From Dehalococcoidia bacterium (GTDB lineage: Bacteria > Chloroflexota > Dehalococcoidia > JAUSJJ01), in the NCBI GenBank assembly GCA_030647705.1, contig JAUSJJ010000181.1:1-18301 (forward strand): a DNA stretch of 18,301 bases, read 5' to 3'. The position numbers and the translations under genes were made by a program. The notes beneath the pieces were generated by a model. That model searched no databases, was not told the origin of the DNA, and worked only from the letters and a program-made list of their open reading frames with translations. How positions within the stretch are numbered: the first letter of the stretch is position 1; each line of letters begins with the position of its first letter. Below, piece after piece: positions 7,357-14,563 of this stretch.

Positions 7357-7386
7357 GTCCCTCTAGCAACCACCAAGTAGAGGGAC
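7357..7386. promoter_or_regulatory. 9-bp inverted repeat upstream of the hypothetical minus-strand gene
   Basis: GTCCCTCTA (7357-7365) and TAGAGGGAC (7378-7386) pair perfectly around a 12-nt centre, ~37 bp upstream of the minus-strand start codon. A third partial copy (gtccctacc) follows at about 7401. It could be an operator or a leader stem-loop. About one such repeat is expected by chance in a window this size, so its position is the main argument. Confidence 0.35.
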
Positions 7387-7439
7387 TGAGTGACGTCCTT
7401 GTCCCTACCCCCAAATATACATCAGGTCGGTCCATATAT

Positions 7440-7466
7440 CAACTAGTAGTTGAGTAGTTGCTCAAC
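7440..7466. promoter_or_regulatory. Operator-like nested inverted repeats in front of the XRE gene
   Basis: CAACTA-G-TAGTTG (7440-7452) overlaps GTTGAG-N6-CTCAAC (7449-7466), so TAGTTG occurs twice on the + strand 8 bp apart. The cluster sits 53 bp before the XRE start, in the shared upstream region of two divergent genes. This is a usual place for an autoregulatory XRE binding site. Confidence 0.4.
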
Positions 7467-7518
7467 AGATAACGAGCTTGATAGGCTCTAGCTAGAAAAA
7501 GGTGTAGATGAGGTGCCC

Positions 7519-7836
7519 ATGAGCATAGGCGACAGAATCAAGAAAAGAAGGCAGGAATTAGGCTGGACCCAGAGTCGTTTAGCTGAGGTCCTTGGGGTCA
7601 CGCCGCAGCATGTATCAATCGTGGAACAGGACAAGCGGGCACCATCGCTGTCTTCGCTGGCTAGATTAGCAGAGGAGCTTGGTGTAACCATCGATTTCCT
7701 TGTTACCGGCAAGGAGACCTCGATTACGGATAGCATACCGGCGATAAAGGCAGATAAGAAGCTTTCGCTAGATTCCAAGAACTCCCTTATAACTTTAGTG
7801 GGACAACTGCACAAACTCAATGACCTGGAAAAGTAA
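7519..7836 (+). CDS. XRE-family (Cro/C1-type) HTH transcriptional regulator
   Basis: A 105-aa protein with a canonical HTH_3 domain in its first ~60 residues: IGDRIKKRRQELGWTQSRLA, then GVTPQHVSIVEQ as the recognition helix, then PSLSSLARLAEELGV. The remainder is a short helical tail (about 61-105), probably for dimerisation. A GTG six bases earlier is possible, but GAGG at 7510-7513 is 5 nt from the ATG at 7519, which is preferred. It is likely a local repressor acting on the nested repeats at 7440-7466 and on the divergent gene at 6868. No peptidase domain is present. Confidence 0.88.
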   Translation: MSIGDRIKKRRQELGWTQSRLAEVLGVTPQHVSIVEQDKRAPSLSSLARLAEELGVTIDFLVTGKETSITDSIPAIKADKKLSLDSKNSLITLVGQLHKLNDLEK

Positions 7837-8157
7837 TAAGTGATGCCCGGAGGTAGTTAACTCTACCATGACGTCGGCTCTGCGGTCACCAGATTAAAGG
7901 CATTGATATTCCCTGCCCTTTCCGTATTTGGTCTTTGCCATGTCTACCAGAGCCGATAGATGTTGCGACTTTCATAGATAGTCCTTTCTGACCTAAACCT
8001 AGTCCCTTCCTACTGTTAGCAATGGTTCGATTAGCTTCAATCAGTGCTCGGTCAGTGCTCGGTCAGTGCTCAGGAGCTCACACCGGAAGCCATTGACCTG
8101 ATTTCTGGTAGGGGCTACATTGGGTCCAAGAGGGGATTACTTAAGAGGAGGAAATCA
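7837..8157. other. Region between the XRE gene and the C2H2 gene
   Basis: A short stem GGTAG/CTACC lies just after the XRE gene. On the minus strand about 7894-8040 is open for ~50 codons, with a sequence rich in Ser, Gly and Lys. It has no clear start and ends where the repeat array begins, so it may be an eroded gene end. The three tandem repeats at 8041-8073 and the strong ribosome site of the zinc-finger gene (AGGAGG near 8146) complete the stretch. Confidence 0.3.
8041..8073 (+). repeat. Three tandem 11-bp iterons upstream of the C2H2 gene
   Basis: TCAGTGCTCGG occurs at 8041-8051 and 8052-8062, followed by TCAGTGCTCAG at 8063-8073. A fourth copy of the TCAGTGCTC core is at 8260-8268 inside the zinc-finger gene, where it forms the palindrome AGCACT-C-AGTGCT (8255-8267). 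One helical turn of spacing on the same DNA face suggests cooperative protein binding, perhaps by the zinc-finger protein itself. Confidence 0.7.
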
Positions 8158-8583
8158 ATGGTGAAATGCGATATTTGCGGTGCGACATTCAAGAATACGC
8201 AAGGACTAGGGGGTCACATGAAGTTGGCCCATAATGCAGATGGCCCCAGCGGTCAGCACTCAGTGCTCCCACCAACGCTGGAGGAAGACCCTGAGCTCTC
8301 GGCCATCAAGCGAGAGGTGAAGGTGGCTCAGTATAACGCCGAACTTGTTAAGTTGCGAGCCTTGATGGAACATTGGGACGAGCGGCTCCGCAAAACTGAA
8401 AAGGAAAACGGAATACTACATGAATTAATTCTGGACTCGGTTGATACTGCTCTAGCGCAAGCATTGTCGTTCTCTAAGGGACATGCTGAATGGTGGAGAG
8501 TACCCGATGAACAAATCAGGTCGTGGGTCAACAACTTTGCGGAAAATATTGAAATAAACATTAGGAACAAGAGCACCAGATGA
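8158..8583 (+). CDS. Single C2H2 zinc-finger protein with coiled coil
   Basis: A 141-aa protein. The start is set by AGAGGAGGAAATCA before the ATG; an open frame reaching back to 8044 has no such site and runs through the repeat array. Residues 4-25 are a textbook C2H2 finger: Cys4-x2-Cys7-x12-His20-x4-His25, with Phe11 and Leu17 as core residues. The NTQGLGGHMKLAH helix resembles the QALGGH type of plant fingers. Then comes a Pro/Glu linker and, from about 47 to 100, a charged heptad-like helix suited to dimerisation. C2H2 fingers are uncommon in bacteria (Ros/MucR are a different, longer fold), so this is probably a DNA-binding protein from mobile DNA. It is convergent with the Cas4-like gene, 52 bp apart. 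Confidence 0.8.
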   Translation: MVKCDICGATFKNTQGLGGHMKLAHNADGPSGQHSVLPPTLEEDPELSAIKREVKVAQYNAELVKLRALMEHWDERLRKTEKENGILHELILDSVDTALAQALSFSKGHAEWWRVPDEQIRSWVNNFAENIEINIRNKSTR

Positions 8584-8635
8584 CATACGACTCCGGGGAG
8601 CCAGCGGTGTGATTCTAAATCATTGGTGGTCCCTT

Positions 8636-9322
8636 CTACAGTTGCCCGACACAAGCTGGACAGGACTCTTTGTATCTACAAGGTTGGCATTTCCTGCTGT
8701 TGCCTGATGATTGTGGATTCTCAGCCCCGGCCAGTATTGCTCTGATTCTGTTAACAGTGACTGTCACCAGGTTATCGTGGTCTTCGAGATACTCTTCCAA
8801 CCACACGACGCTCCCGCTGTGTTCCTGTCGCAAAGCGCCGAAAAGAGGAACCACCGGGCCATATGTTTCCTTGAAGGCCTGACAATAACCCCAGACTTGG
8901 ATTTTATTGGTAAAATAAGGCTGGGCACCGGGCTTATCATCAATTATGACGATTCGGTTGGGCTCGAACACGACTTCATCGATGCGGCCATATAGAGCAG
9001 TCCCTCTGACAGAAACATCCCTCGACACCAGCGTGACTGCCTCCAACTGTGCCTTGGCGGCAGCCTCATCAATAGTTAACTCAACCTCGGCTTTCTTAAC
9101 GTGTTCGGCGTCCAGGAAGGCATGTTGTTGGGCTCCCGCCAGCATCTCTATGGTTGGTTCGGCCTCCACGCCCACAGCCTTCTCTAAGTAAAGCTGAAAC
9201 TCACAATAAGCATGGGTATGCAACCAGTGGACAGGGATAAGACCATCAGCCGGATGGTCGAGCCTTTTACTGGTCTGCTCCTTATCCTTAGCCTGTCTGA
9301 ATCTACCGGGTTCAATAGTCAC
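8636..9322 (-). CDS. Cas4-like PD-(D/E)XK exonuclease with Fe-S cysteines, not linked to CRISPR
   Basis: A 228-aa protein with the full Cas4/RecB-type signature. Cys40 lies in HTHAYCEFQLYLEK, His67 in GAQQHAF, Asp115 in YGRIDEVVF, Asp128-x-Lys130 in IVIIDDKPG, and the QxxxY motif at Gln142-Tyr146. Cys212, Cys215 and Cys221 in KCQPCRYKESCP complete a 4Fe-4S cluster with Cys40. Such enzymes process single-stranded DNA ends. No cas1, cas2 or repeat array is in the window, so this is a stand-alone relative of the kind found in viruses and mobile elements. The start is a GTG with GGAGATGAG upstream. It faces the zinc-finger gene, and a repeat array lies ~175 bp upstream of its start. Confidence 0.85.
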   Translation of the reverse strand: MTIEPGRFRQAKDKEQTSKRLDHPADGLIPVHWLHTHAYCEFQLYLEKAVGVEAEPTIEMLAGAQQHAFLDAEHVKKAEVELTIDEAAAKAQLEAVTLVSRDVSVRGTALYGRIDEVVFEPNRIVIIDDKPGAQPYFTNKIQVWGYCQAFKETYGPVVPLFGALRQEHSGSVVWLEEYLEDHDNLVTVTVNRIRAILAGAENPQSSGNSRKCQPCRYKESCPACVGQL

Positions 9323-9725
9323 GACTTCTCATCTCCAGAGCTTTATTACGACCACGATGTCTCGAGGCATCAGCATCGGTACCTGAATTATAAGACTGGA
9401 AGCTAGTGTTGTCTATTCAGCCCAGGGCGAAGATTACAACAATGATAAATAGTCTGCACCTAGTCCATTCACACTCACCTTCACTGTATGGATGTTCTCA
9501 GGGTATTCTCAGTCCGTTCTCAGTAATTCTCACTATAGTGAGAATTACCAGCCAAGTTCTGGAGTTACACAGAATGGGAGTGGTGAAAGTTTGAAGGGAA
9601 TGACAAACCCGAGAACTCCACCAAGCCAGGTAAGCAGGATGCCCCCAGGAAATAACCGGCGGTCGAGGAATTCCCAGTTGCAAGGACGAATGTGCGTGTC
9701 TATTTGTTCCTAAGCTAGGCGCGGA
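9323..9725. other. Gap between the Cas4-like gene and the next minus-strand gene
   Basis: Open frames here are short, overlapping and without good ribosome sites; a possible 37-codon frame from 9600 to 9713 is weak. The notable content is the phased repeats and palindrome at 9495-9548. The stretch contains the upstream region of the Cas4-like gene (read leftwards) and the 3' side of the gene ending at 9726. Confidence 0.4.
9495..9548. repeat. Phased TTCTCA repeats running into a perfect 26-bp palindrome
   Basis: TTCTCA occurs at 9495, 9506, 9517 and 9527, that is at 11, 11 and 10 bp, and its inverse TGAGAA is at 9539-9544. The last copies lie in a perfect palindrome, 9523-9548, whose left half is GTAATTCTCACTA. 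A 26-bp perfect palindrome is not expected by chance in 18 kb. The array is on one DNA face and lies upstream of the Cas4-like gene, so a regulatory or replication role is plausible. A cruciform or a short two-armed transcript stem is also possible. Confidence 0.75.
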
Positions 9726-10424
9726 TTACCCCCATGATGTACAAATCTTACACTTACCATCTATTGCCAATCCATGGCTCACGTCTTTCAGTCTTTTCAG
9801 TATGAAATCGCTGATACTAGCTACGGATTCCATGCTGTTGAAATCCTGCCAACCATTTATGTAATTGAAGTCCGGCCACATTTCTTTAAGATGGGATAGG
9901 ACGCACTCTGCGTCCAACCGGTCCACATACAATAACTCTTCTTTGGTACGTGACCCTGCGGTTATTATGTATCCACGCATGATGTCACCATCCAGAGTCG
10001 CTCCCTCGGTCTCCTTCACCTTCTTGATATTCAACCTCAGCTGTTCGGCCGCTCTTGCTAGCCTAGCATGGTGCTCAGAAGGCCGAGGCGTCAACAACTT
10101 AGATGCTGATGGTTCCTTAATTTTGACGTGCCCATATTTCCCCAGAATAAGCATACTACTGACCTTGTCCAGCTTTTCCAATGTAGCTGTTAAAAGCATT
10201 TTCTTCAGCGGGTCTATCTCCAACACACGGACGCATTCTACAGCGTGGTCATAACATACTGCATACGCTTCATCGTATTTTAGCTCTCTGAACCACTTCT
10301 CAGTTGCAACGACCTTCTTCTTGCCGTAACCCAATTTTTCAGCGACTTCAATTTGCTTGCACTTTGCAGTACGCAACATCAATACAGCTAGACATTTATT
10401 CAGGTCACCCATAGGATTCTGCAT
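9726..10424 (-). CDS. Hypothetical protein with HTH-like N-terminus
   Basis: A 232-aa protein I do not recognise. Residues 24-48 (QIEVAEKLGYGKKKVVATEK) look like a helix-turn-helix in which KKKVVATEKWF is the recognition helix, so DNA binding is likely. The middle is helical and charged, and the C-terminus ends in CKICTSWG, a possible half of a metal site. The ATG has a very strong ribosome site (AAGGAGGG, 5 nt away). It is divergent from the primase operon, and the ~130-bp gap holds the promoter of that operon. By position it may be the regulator of the element's replication genes. Confidence 0.6.
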   Translation of the reverse strand: MQNPMGDLNKCLAVLMLRTAKCKQIEVAEKLGYGKKKVVATEKWFRELKYDEAYAVCYDHAVECVRVLEIDPLKKMLLTATLEKLDKVSSMLILGKYGHVKIKEPSASKLLTPRPSEHHARLARAAEQLRLNIKKVKETEGATLDGDIMRGYIITAGSRTKEELLYVDRLDAECVLSHLKEMWPDFNYINGWQDFNSMESVASISDFILKRLKDVSHGLAIDGKCKICTSWG

Positions 10425-10511
10425 AGTCCCTCCTTCGAACGGTCCTATCTCGCCAAATGACTTAATTGCAACAAACGATACCCAGGAACACTAGATGGAA
10501 CCCGGCAGTTC

Positions 10512-10539
10512 TTGCAACAGGAAAATTCTAACGCATAAT
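10512..10539 (+). promoter_or_regulatory. Candidate promoter of the primase operon
   Basis: TTGCAA (10512-10517), a 16-nt spacer and CATAAT (10534-10539) form a reasonable promoter. The start point would fall near 10546, only ~11 nt before the GTG at 10557, so the first gene would have almost no leader. TTGCAA(C) also occurs at about 10466 in the same divergent gap. Confidence 0.4.
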
Positions 10540-10556
10540 AAAACTATAAGCAAGTT

Positions 10557-10760
10557 GTGAACGCGTGGCAGCTAATAGAGAAGATGAGAATGGTTATACT
10601 GTTACGCTGGAGGCCGAAAGTGCGTAAGACTATTCAGAAAGAAAATATTGAGGTAAAAGTCGACATCCACCCCGGCCCGGTCTCACCGGCGCAAAAGCAG
10701 GCATGGCGCCGCTTCTGGCAAAAGGTTATAGCAGCGGCGAAAAGCGAGGTAACGAAATGA
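10557..10760 (+). CDS. Small basic protein coupled to the primase
   Basis: A 67-aa very basic protein with the tail PVSPAQKQAWRRFWQKVIAA. Its stop overlaps the primase start codon (ATGA, 10757-10760), which is strong support that it is translated. I do not know the family; short proteins of this kind sit before the primase in related elements as far as I remember. GTG at 10557 has a weak ribosome site, and an internal ATG at 10584 is possible. A nucleic-acid-binding accessory role is a guess from charge and position. Confidence 0.55.
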   Translation: MNAWQLIEKMRMVILLRWRPKVRKTIQKENIEVKVDIHPGPVSPAQKQAWRRFWQKVIAAAKSEVTK

Positions 10761-13216
10761 GCACTAAAATCCACGGTCTCAATGATTTTCTCCTACTGCT
10801 TAAGAGCGTCAAGCCTGGGAAAGACAGCCAGTTCATGGCACTATGTCCTGGTCATGATGATAAAAAACGCAGTTTGAGTATAAAACAGGTGGATTGCAAG
10901 CTGCTAATTAAGTGTTTTGCCGGGTGCGATATTGTGGACATTCTGAAGCCTCTTAATTTAGAGCCTAAAGACCTGTTCTTGAATAGCCACAAGTCAAAAC
11001 CTGAACACCGCGAAATTGAAAGCGTTTACCACTACGACGGCTTTGAAGTAGTGCGAACCCGGCCTAAAGGATTTTATCAGCGTAGACCGGACGGCAATGG
11101 TGGCTATATCAACAATGTTAAGGGTGTCAAACTCAGCCTTTACCACCAGGACAAACTCAAACAAGCGATAGATAGTGGCACGCCTATTTTTGTGGTTGAG
11201 GGCGAGAAGGATTGCGATAACCTTTGGAATATTAGCTTGGTATCTACCACTAACCCTATGGGCGCGGGCAAGTGGCGCGATTCCTACACTGCGGCTTTGC
11301 GCGGTGCTGACCTGATTATCATACCGGACAATGATGGTCCAGGCCGTGACCATGCTAATAATGTGGCTAAGTCCTGCTACGGCAAGGCTGCCAGAATACG
11401 CGTGATAGAGCTGCCTGGCAATGTTAAAGATGTCAGCGAGTGGCTGCACAACGGACATACAGTAAACGAACTAGCCCAACTTACCAGCAAATGCTCCGAC
11501 TATGAACCGCCGGCTTACACTACGTTACCGATAATCGCGGTAGGCAACCGACAGCTTAGAGACCTTACAGCGGACGGACTTAAGGCGCTAGAGGCTGCGA
11601 ATAACCCTAAGCCAAACCTATTCCGCTTTGGGTCAGGGCTGGCGCGGATTGGGCACGATGACCGTCACGGTCCCTTTACCGAGCAGGCAAGTGAAACGAT
11701 AATCAGGTATCAACTAAGCAAGTGTGCTACGTTTACACGGTATGACGCGGAAGGAAATGCCCATAATTGCTTGCCCCCGTTGGAATTGTCCCGGAATATC
11801 CTTGTTGCGGGCGCGGATTGGGCATTCCCGTCACTCTTGGGCATTGTGGAAGCGCCCACACTAAGGCCGGACTTTACAGTACTCAGCACGCCGGGATATG
11901 ACGCTCAGACCGGCTTATATCTTGAACATTCACGTCAGCTAGCAATACCACAAGTCCCGGAACGGCCTACAGATAGTGAGCTTCAGAACGCCGTTAACCT
12001 GATACTAGAAGTCTTTTGTGACTTTCCTTTTGTTGACCAAGCCAGCCGCGCCAATATGACGGCGGCGATTCTCTTATCTTGTGTCCGTGACGCAATCACC
12101 GGGCCGGTGCCGCTTACACTCGTAACCAAGCCGCAGCCTGGTTGCGGCGGTAGCCTATTGATTGATTCAGTAGCCATCGTGGCGACCGGAGTTCCTGCGC
12201 AGATGATACCGGCGACTAGGGACCCGGAAGAATGGCGCAAACTCTTGACCAGCCTACTTCTAAGCGGTGCCCGCTATGTCATGTTCGACAACCTTGACCA
12301 CACGCTTGAATCAGAATATTTGGCAGCTTTCCTAACCGCACTAATCTGGAAAGACCGCCTATTGGGGCAATCGCAGCCTATACAGCTACCCAACCGAACG
12401 ATATGCTTTGCGAATGGAAATAACGTTCGCGTAGGCGGTAACCTTGCTCGGCGAATAGTACCAGTCCTGCTAGATTCACCGGAAGCACGGCCCTGGTTGC
12501 GCGATGCAAGCGGCTTCAAGCACCCAAAACAGAGGGAGTGGGTTACCGAAAACCGAGGACGGATAATCGCGGCAATCTTGACAGTAGTGCGCGGGTGGGT
12601 GCTAGCCGGAAAACATACAGCCACTGACATAGTATCACTTGGCAGTTTTGAAAGTTACGCCGAAGTAGTAGGCAACTTACTTGCCTTCATGGGGGTTAAA
12701 GGCTTCCTGGGCAATCTTGAGGAACTCTATGCCAAGATAGACGTTGATACGCCGGTATGGGCCAACTTCTTTGAAGTGTGGCTGGGGGCAGTTGGCCCGG
12801 AGCCTATTACAGTCGCTGACCTAGTAAGCCGACTCAGGGATAACACGACTTTGAGGGCAGCGTTACCGGACTTTGTGTCGAATATGGAAGACAAAGGATA
12901 CACACGGCGCTTGGGAAATCAGTTAGCAAAGCGTGAAGGCCAGAAGTTTGACAATGGCTTAACCTTGATACGTGGCGAAAAATTTCGTAAGGCCGTCATG
13001 TGGAAAATTGAGAGTTTCAAAAACAAAACACACACTAATTTAGCTTTAAATGTGTGTTTTGAGAGTTTTAATGTCTCTCTTCGCGGAGGCGATTTGGAAA
13101 ATAAAGAAATAGGCAATAAAGAGTGTATAGGGCCGATAGTAAACTCTCAAAACTCTCAAACGTGCGTAGAAAGTGAGAGTTTAGTCCCGGATGCTCTTGG
13201 TATGACCATTGACTAG
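10757..13216 (+). CDS. CHC2-TOPRIM primase fused to a helicase-like ATPase domain
   Basis: An 819-aa replication protein. The start is the ATG of the ATGA overlap; the frame opens earlier at 10703, but that would run inside the preceding gene. The zinc finger is Cys30-Pro-Gly-His33 with Cys53 and Cys57 (CPGHDD and KCFAGC). TOPRIM follows, with Glu148 in FVVEGEKD and the PDNDGPG acids at 191-193. The C-terminal half is a phage/plasmid-type NTPase with FDN (Asp511) as Walker B, then WKDRLLGQS, PNRTICFANGNN and NLARRIVPVLLD, the sensor and arginine-finger region. The Walker A position reads QPGCGGS (460-466), with glycine where the lysine should be. The last ~70 residues are low-complexity and are encoded over the GAGAGTTT repeats. 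It probably primes and unwinds element DNA. Confidence 0.82.
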   Translation: MSTKIHGLNDFLLLLKSVKPGKDSQFMALCPGHDDKKRSLSIKQVDCKLLIKCFAGCDIVDILKPLNLEPKDLFLNSHKSKPEHREIESVYHYDGFEVVRTRPKGFYQRRPDGNGGYINNVKGVKLSLYHQDKLKQAIDSGTPIFVVEGEKDCDNLWNISLVSTTNPMGAGKWRDSYTAALRGADLIIIPDNDGPGRDHANNVAKSCYGKAARIRVIELPGNVKDVSEWLHNGHTVNELAQLTSKCSDYEPPAYTTLPIIAVGNRQLRDLTADGLKALEAANNPKPNLFRFGSGLARIGHDDRHGPFTEQASETIIRYQLSKCATFTRYDAEGNAHNCLPPLELSRNILVAGADWAFPSLLGIVEAPTLRPDFTVLSTPGYDAQTGLYLEHSRQLAIPQVPERPTDSELQNAVNLILEVFCDFPFVDQASRANMTAAILLSCVRDAITGPVPLTLVTKPQPGCGGSLLIDSVAIVATGVPAQMIPATRDPEEWRKLLTSLLLSGARYVMFDNLDHTLESEYLAAFLTALIWKDRLLGQSQPIQLPNRTICFANGNNVRVGGNLARRIVPVLLDSPEARPWLRDASGFKHPKQREWVTENRGRIIAAILTVVRGWVLAGKHTATDIVSLGSFESYAEVVGNLLAFMGVKGFLGNLEELYAKIDVDTPVWANFFEVWLGAVGPEPITVADLVSRLRDNTTLRAALPDFVSNMEDKGYTRRLGNQLAKREGQKFDNGLTLIRGEKFRKAVMWKIESFKNKTHTNLALNVCFESFNVSLRGGDLENKEIGNKECIGPIVNSQNSQTCVESESLVPDALGMTID
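13010..13182. repeat. Cluster of GAGAGTTT octamers and a hairpin at the 3' end of the primase gene
   Basis: GAGAGTTT occurs at 13010, 13061 and 13175 on + and as AAACTCTC at 13141 and 13150. Between the first two copies, CAAAACACACA (13024-13034) and TGTGTGTTTTG (13051-13061) form an 11-bp stem with a 16-nt loop. Five octamers in about 170 bp is far above chance. Replication genes often contain or adjoin their own origin, so this may be the initiator binding region, although internal sequence amplification is an alternative. Confidence 0.65.
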
Positions 13217-13227
13217 GCATTTGCACT

Positions 13228-13380
13228 ATGGCGGCAACATGGCGCGCCGGTAATTCACGTAAGCCAAGGCGTCAATTGCGATGCCCTGGGAAAGTTGCTG
13301 GACAGGGGTCCAAGGTCCAAAGAGGGCAAAGTGCGGAAAGGAGGGAATACGCAATATGGGTTTTGAATGGGCGATGGTAG
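13228..13380 (+). CDS. Possible small basic protein
   Basis: A 50-codon frame starting at the ATG 11 nt after the primase stop. It is rich in Arg and Lys (RKPRRQLR, then KVQRGQ) and ends in WVLNGRW, overlapping the first codons of the next gene in another frame. The ribosome site is poor (TAGG, ~11 nt away). The short gap and the strong positive charge favour a real gene. It may equally be a spurious frame. Confidence 0.3.
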   Translation: MAATWRAGNSRKPRRQLRCPGKVAGQGSKVQRGQSAERREYAIWVLNGRW

Positions 13381-13808
13381 TGGATGAGTCTCGAAAGGCA
13401 GACATGGAAGATTTGCTAACTGAACTTAGTGAATTGCACGGCTCACGCTCAGAGGCAGTTAGATACTTTGCCTGGGAAGTGGCTTTTGGTATTTACCCAC
13501 CCGGCGGGCCGAATGACTCATTCCTTTCGTGCGATGAGGGAGATGGGAAGAAGTATGTGGTCGTGACGTATGGAGAGGTGTTTGGTGCCGATGGTGTGAA
13601 GTCTGGTCAGATAGGGCTTTGGGCAGAGGAAATAGTGTGGTTGTTCAAGATGCCCGCCAATGTGAAAGCAGAATTCGCTGCTATTTTTGACAAGCATGGG
13701 TGCATGGATGTTTGGCTCTCCATGGTAGGTGAGTCATGCTCTGGGGTAGAGTCGGCGAGGTCACTTTTCGGTGACGCCTTGACCTTGAACAAGTCTTTTC
13801 AGGAATAG
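13356..13808 (+). CDS. Hypothetical cargo protein
   Basis: A 150-aa acidic soluble protein that I do not recognise. An open frame reaches back to 13281, but AAGGAGG near 13337-13343 points to the ATG at 13356. It starts MGFEWAMVVDESRKADMEDL and continues with helical and Gly/Asp-rich segments (PPGGPNDSF, CDEGDGKKYVVV). No catalytic motif is evident. It is in the same direction as the primase and is followed by the next gene within a few bases, so it belongs to the element's main operon. Confidence 0.6.
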   Translation: MGFEWAMVVDESRKADMEDLLTELSELHGSRSEAVRYFAWEVAFGIYPPGGPNDSFLSCDEGDGKKYVVVTYGEVFGADGVKSGQIGLWAEEIVWLFKMPANVKAEFAAIFDKHGCMDVWLSMVGESCSGVESARSLFGDALTLNKSFQE

Positions 13809-13809
13809 A

Positions 13810-13838
13810 GTGCAACAAAAGATGACAGATTGTTGCAC
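13810..13838 (+). promoter_or_regulatory. 9-bp inverted repeat at the start of the next gene
   Basis: GTGCAACAA (13810-13818) and TTGTTGCAC (13830-13838) pair perfectly around 11 nt. The left arm contains one candidate start codon (GTG 13810); the right arm ends just before AAGGGGG, the ribosome site for the GTG at 13852. A stem here would hide the first start and could affect use of the second. Confidence 0.35.
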
Positions 13839-13851
13839 AAGGGGGCTGAAA

Positions 13852-14562
13852 GTGACAGACGGGAAGAATGAGACATCCTTGAAGGTAAGAGTGGGCAATA
13901 CTACTTTACGCAACAAAACTTCTCAAGTGTCCGCTATTCAGAACGGGAAATATCCGACTTTGGTAGAGGCTGGGATAAACTACCATGACAGTCCTAAATT
14001 CAGAGCATTGGCTAAAATGCCGGATGATAAGGTAGAAGCGGTCGAGACGATATATCATGCGGGCTATCTTATACCTACCGAGCCGATACCTGGGAAATTC
14101 AACATAGCCACCGAGGAGCCACTGATACTCAAAGGCTCTCACTTCTTTTGTCTTGGCCACCTTTGCACCGTGCCGATAGCAGAGCAATCGGACAATCCCG
14201 ATTATTGCCGGGGTTGCCAGGGTGTGCTTATGGCAGAGAAGAGGGTAACACGACAAGATACTCCCGACAGGTGGTCGGACAACGACAGCATCTTTGTTCA
14301 CTTCGGCAAACGGTACGGCGTAAATAAGCACGGTAACACTATCTTGGTAAAAGAAGACTCCACCAAACCGCTAGAAGGCGATGTTTCTAGCGAAAGAGTA
14401 GGGCAAAAGGATGTAACAAAACTAGGTGGTGGTGACATTCTACCTCCCACGCCAAAAACATTCTTAAAACAGAATGAAGTTATGTTACACCCAGGGGGTA
14501 GACCTGTTAAAACAGGAAAAGTCAGCCGTATGACCGAGTGGCGCAGAAAAAAGAGGCAATAA
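13852..14562 (+). CDS. Hypothetical protein with zinc-type cysteines and basic C-terminus
   Basis: A 236-aa protein from the GTG at 13852, which has AAGGGGG 6 nt upstream; a longer form from GTG 13810 (250 aa) is possible. FFCLGHLC and, 13 residues further on, YCRGCQG carry four cysteines suited to one zinc site. The C-terminus (GGRPVKTGKVSRMTEWRRKK) resembles a small basic DNA-binding helix pair like the GRPxK-type ends of recombinase or HTH proteins. The next gene starts 1 nt after the stop. A role in element replication or regulation is likely but unproven. Confidence 0.6.
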   Translation: MTDGKNETSLKVRVGNTTLRNKTSQVSAIQNGKYPTLVEAGINYHDSPKFRALAKMPDDKVEAVETIYHAGYLIPTEPIPGKFNIATEEPLILKGSHFFCLGHLCTVPIAEQSDNPDYCRGCQGVLMAEKRVTRQDTPDRWSDNDSIFVHFGKRYGVNKHGNTILVKEDSTKPLEGDVSSERVGQKDVTKLGGGDILPPTPKTFLKQNEVMLHPGGRPVKTGKVSRMTEWRRKKRQ

Positions 14563-14563
14563 A

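Noticed and set aside
7858..7955. A Holliday-junction resolvase start (MAKTKYGKGREYQ) on the minus strand.
   Set aside because: The frame stops after a few more codons and lacks the rest of the fold and a ribosome site. The resemblance is too short to call.
8044..8157. An N-terminal extension of the zinc-finger protein back to 8044.
   Set aside because: It would translate the iteron repeats, and the ATG at 8158 has a far better ribosome site directly before the zinc finger.
8636..9322. A CRISPR adaptation module, prompted by the Cas4-like gene.
   Set aside because: No cas1, cas2, effector or regularly spaced repeat-spacer array is present; the nearby arrays have 10-11 bp periods without spacers.
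9492..9713. A 73-codon + strand frame across the phased repeats.
   Set aside because: It has no ribosome site, its sequence is dictated by the palindrome and repeats, and it competes with equally long frames in the same place.
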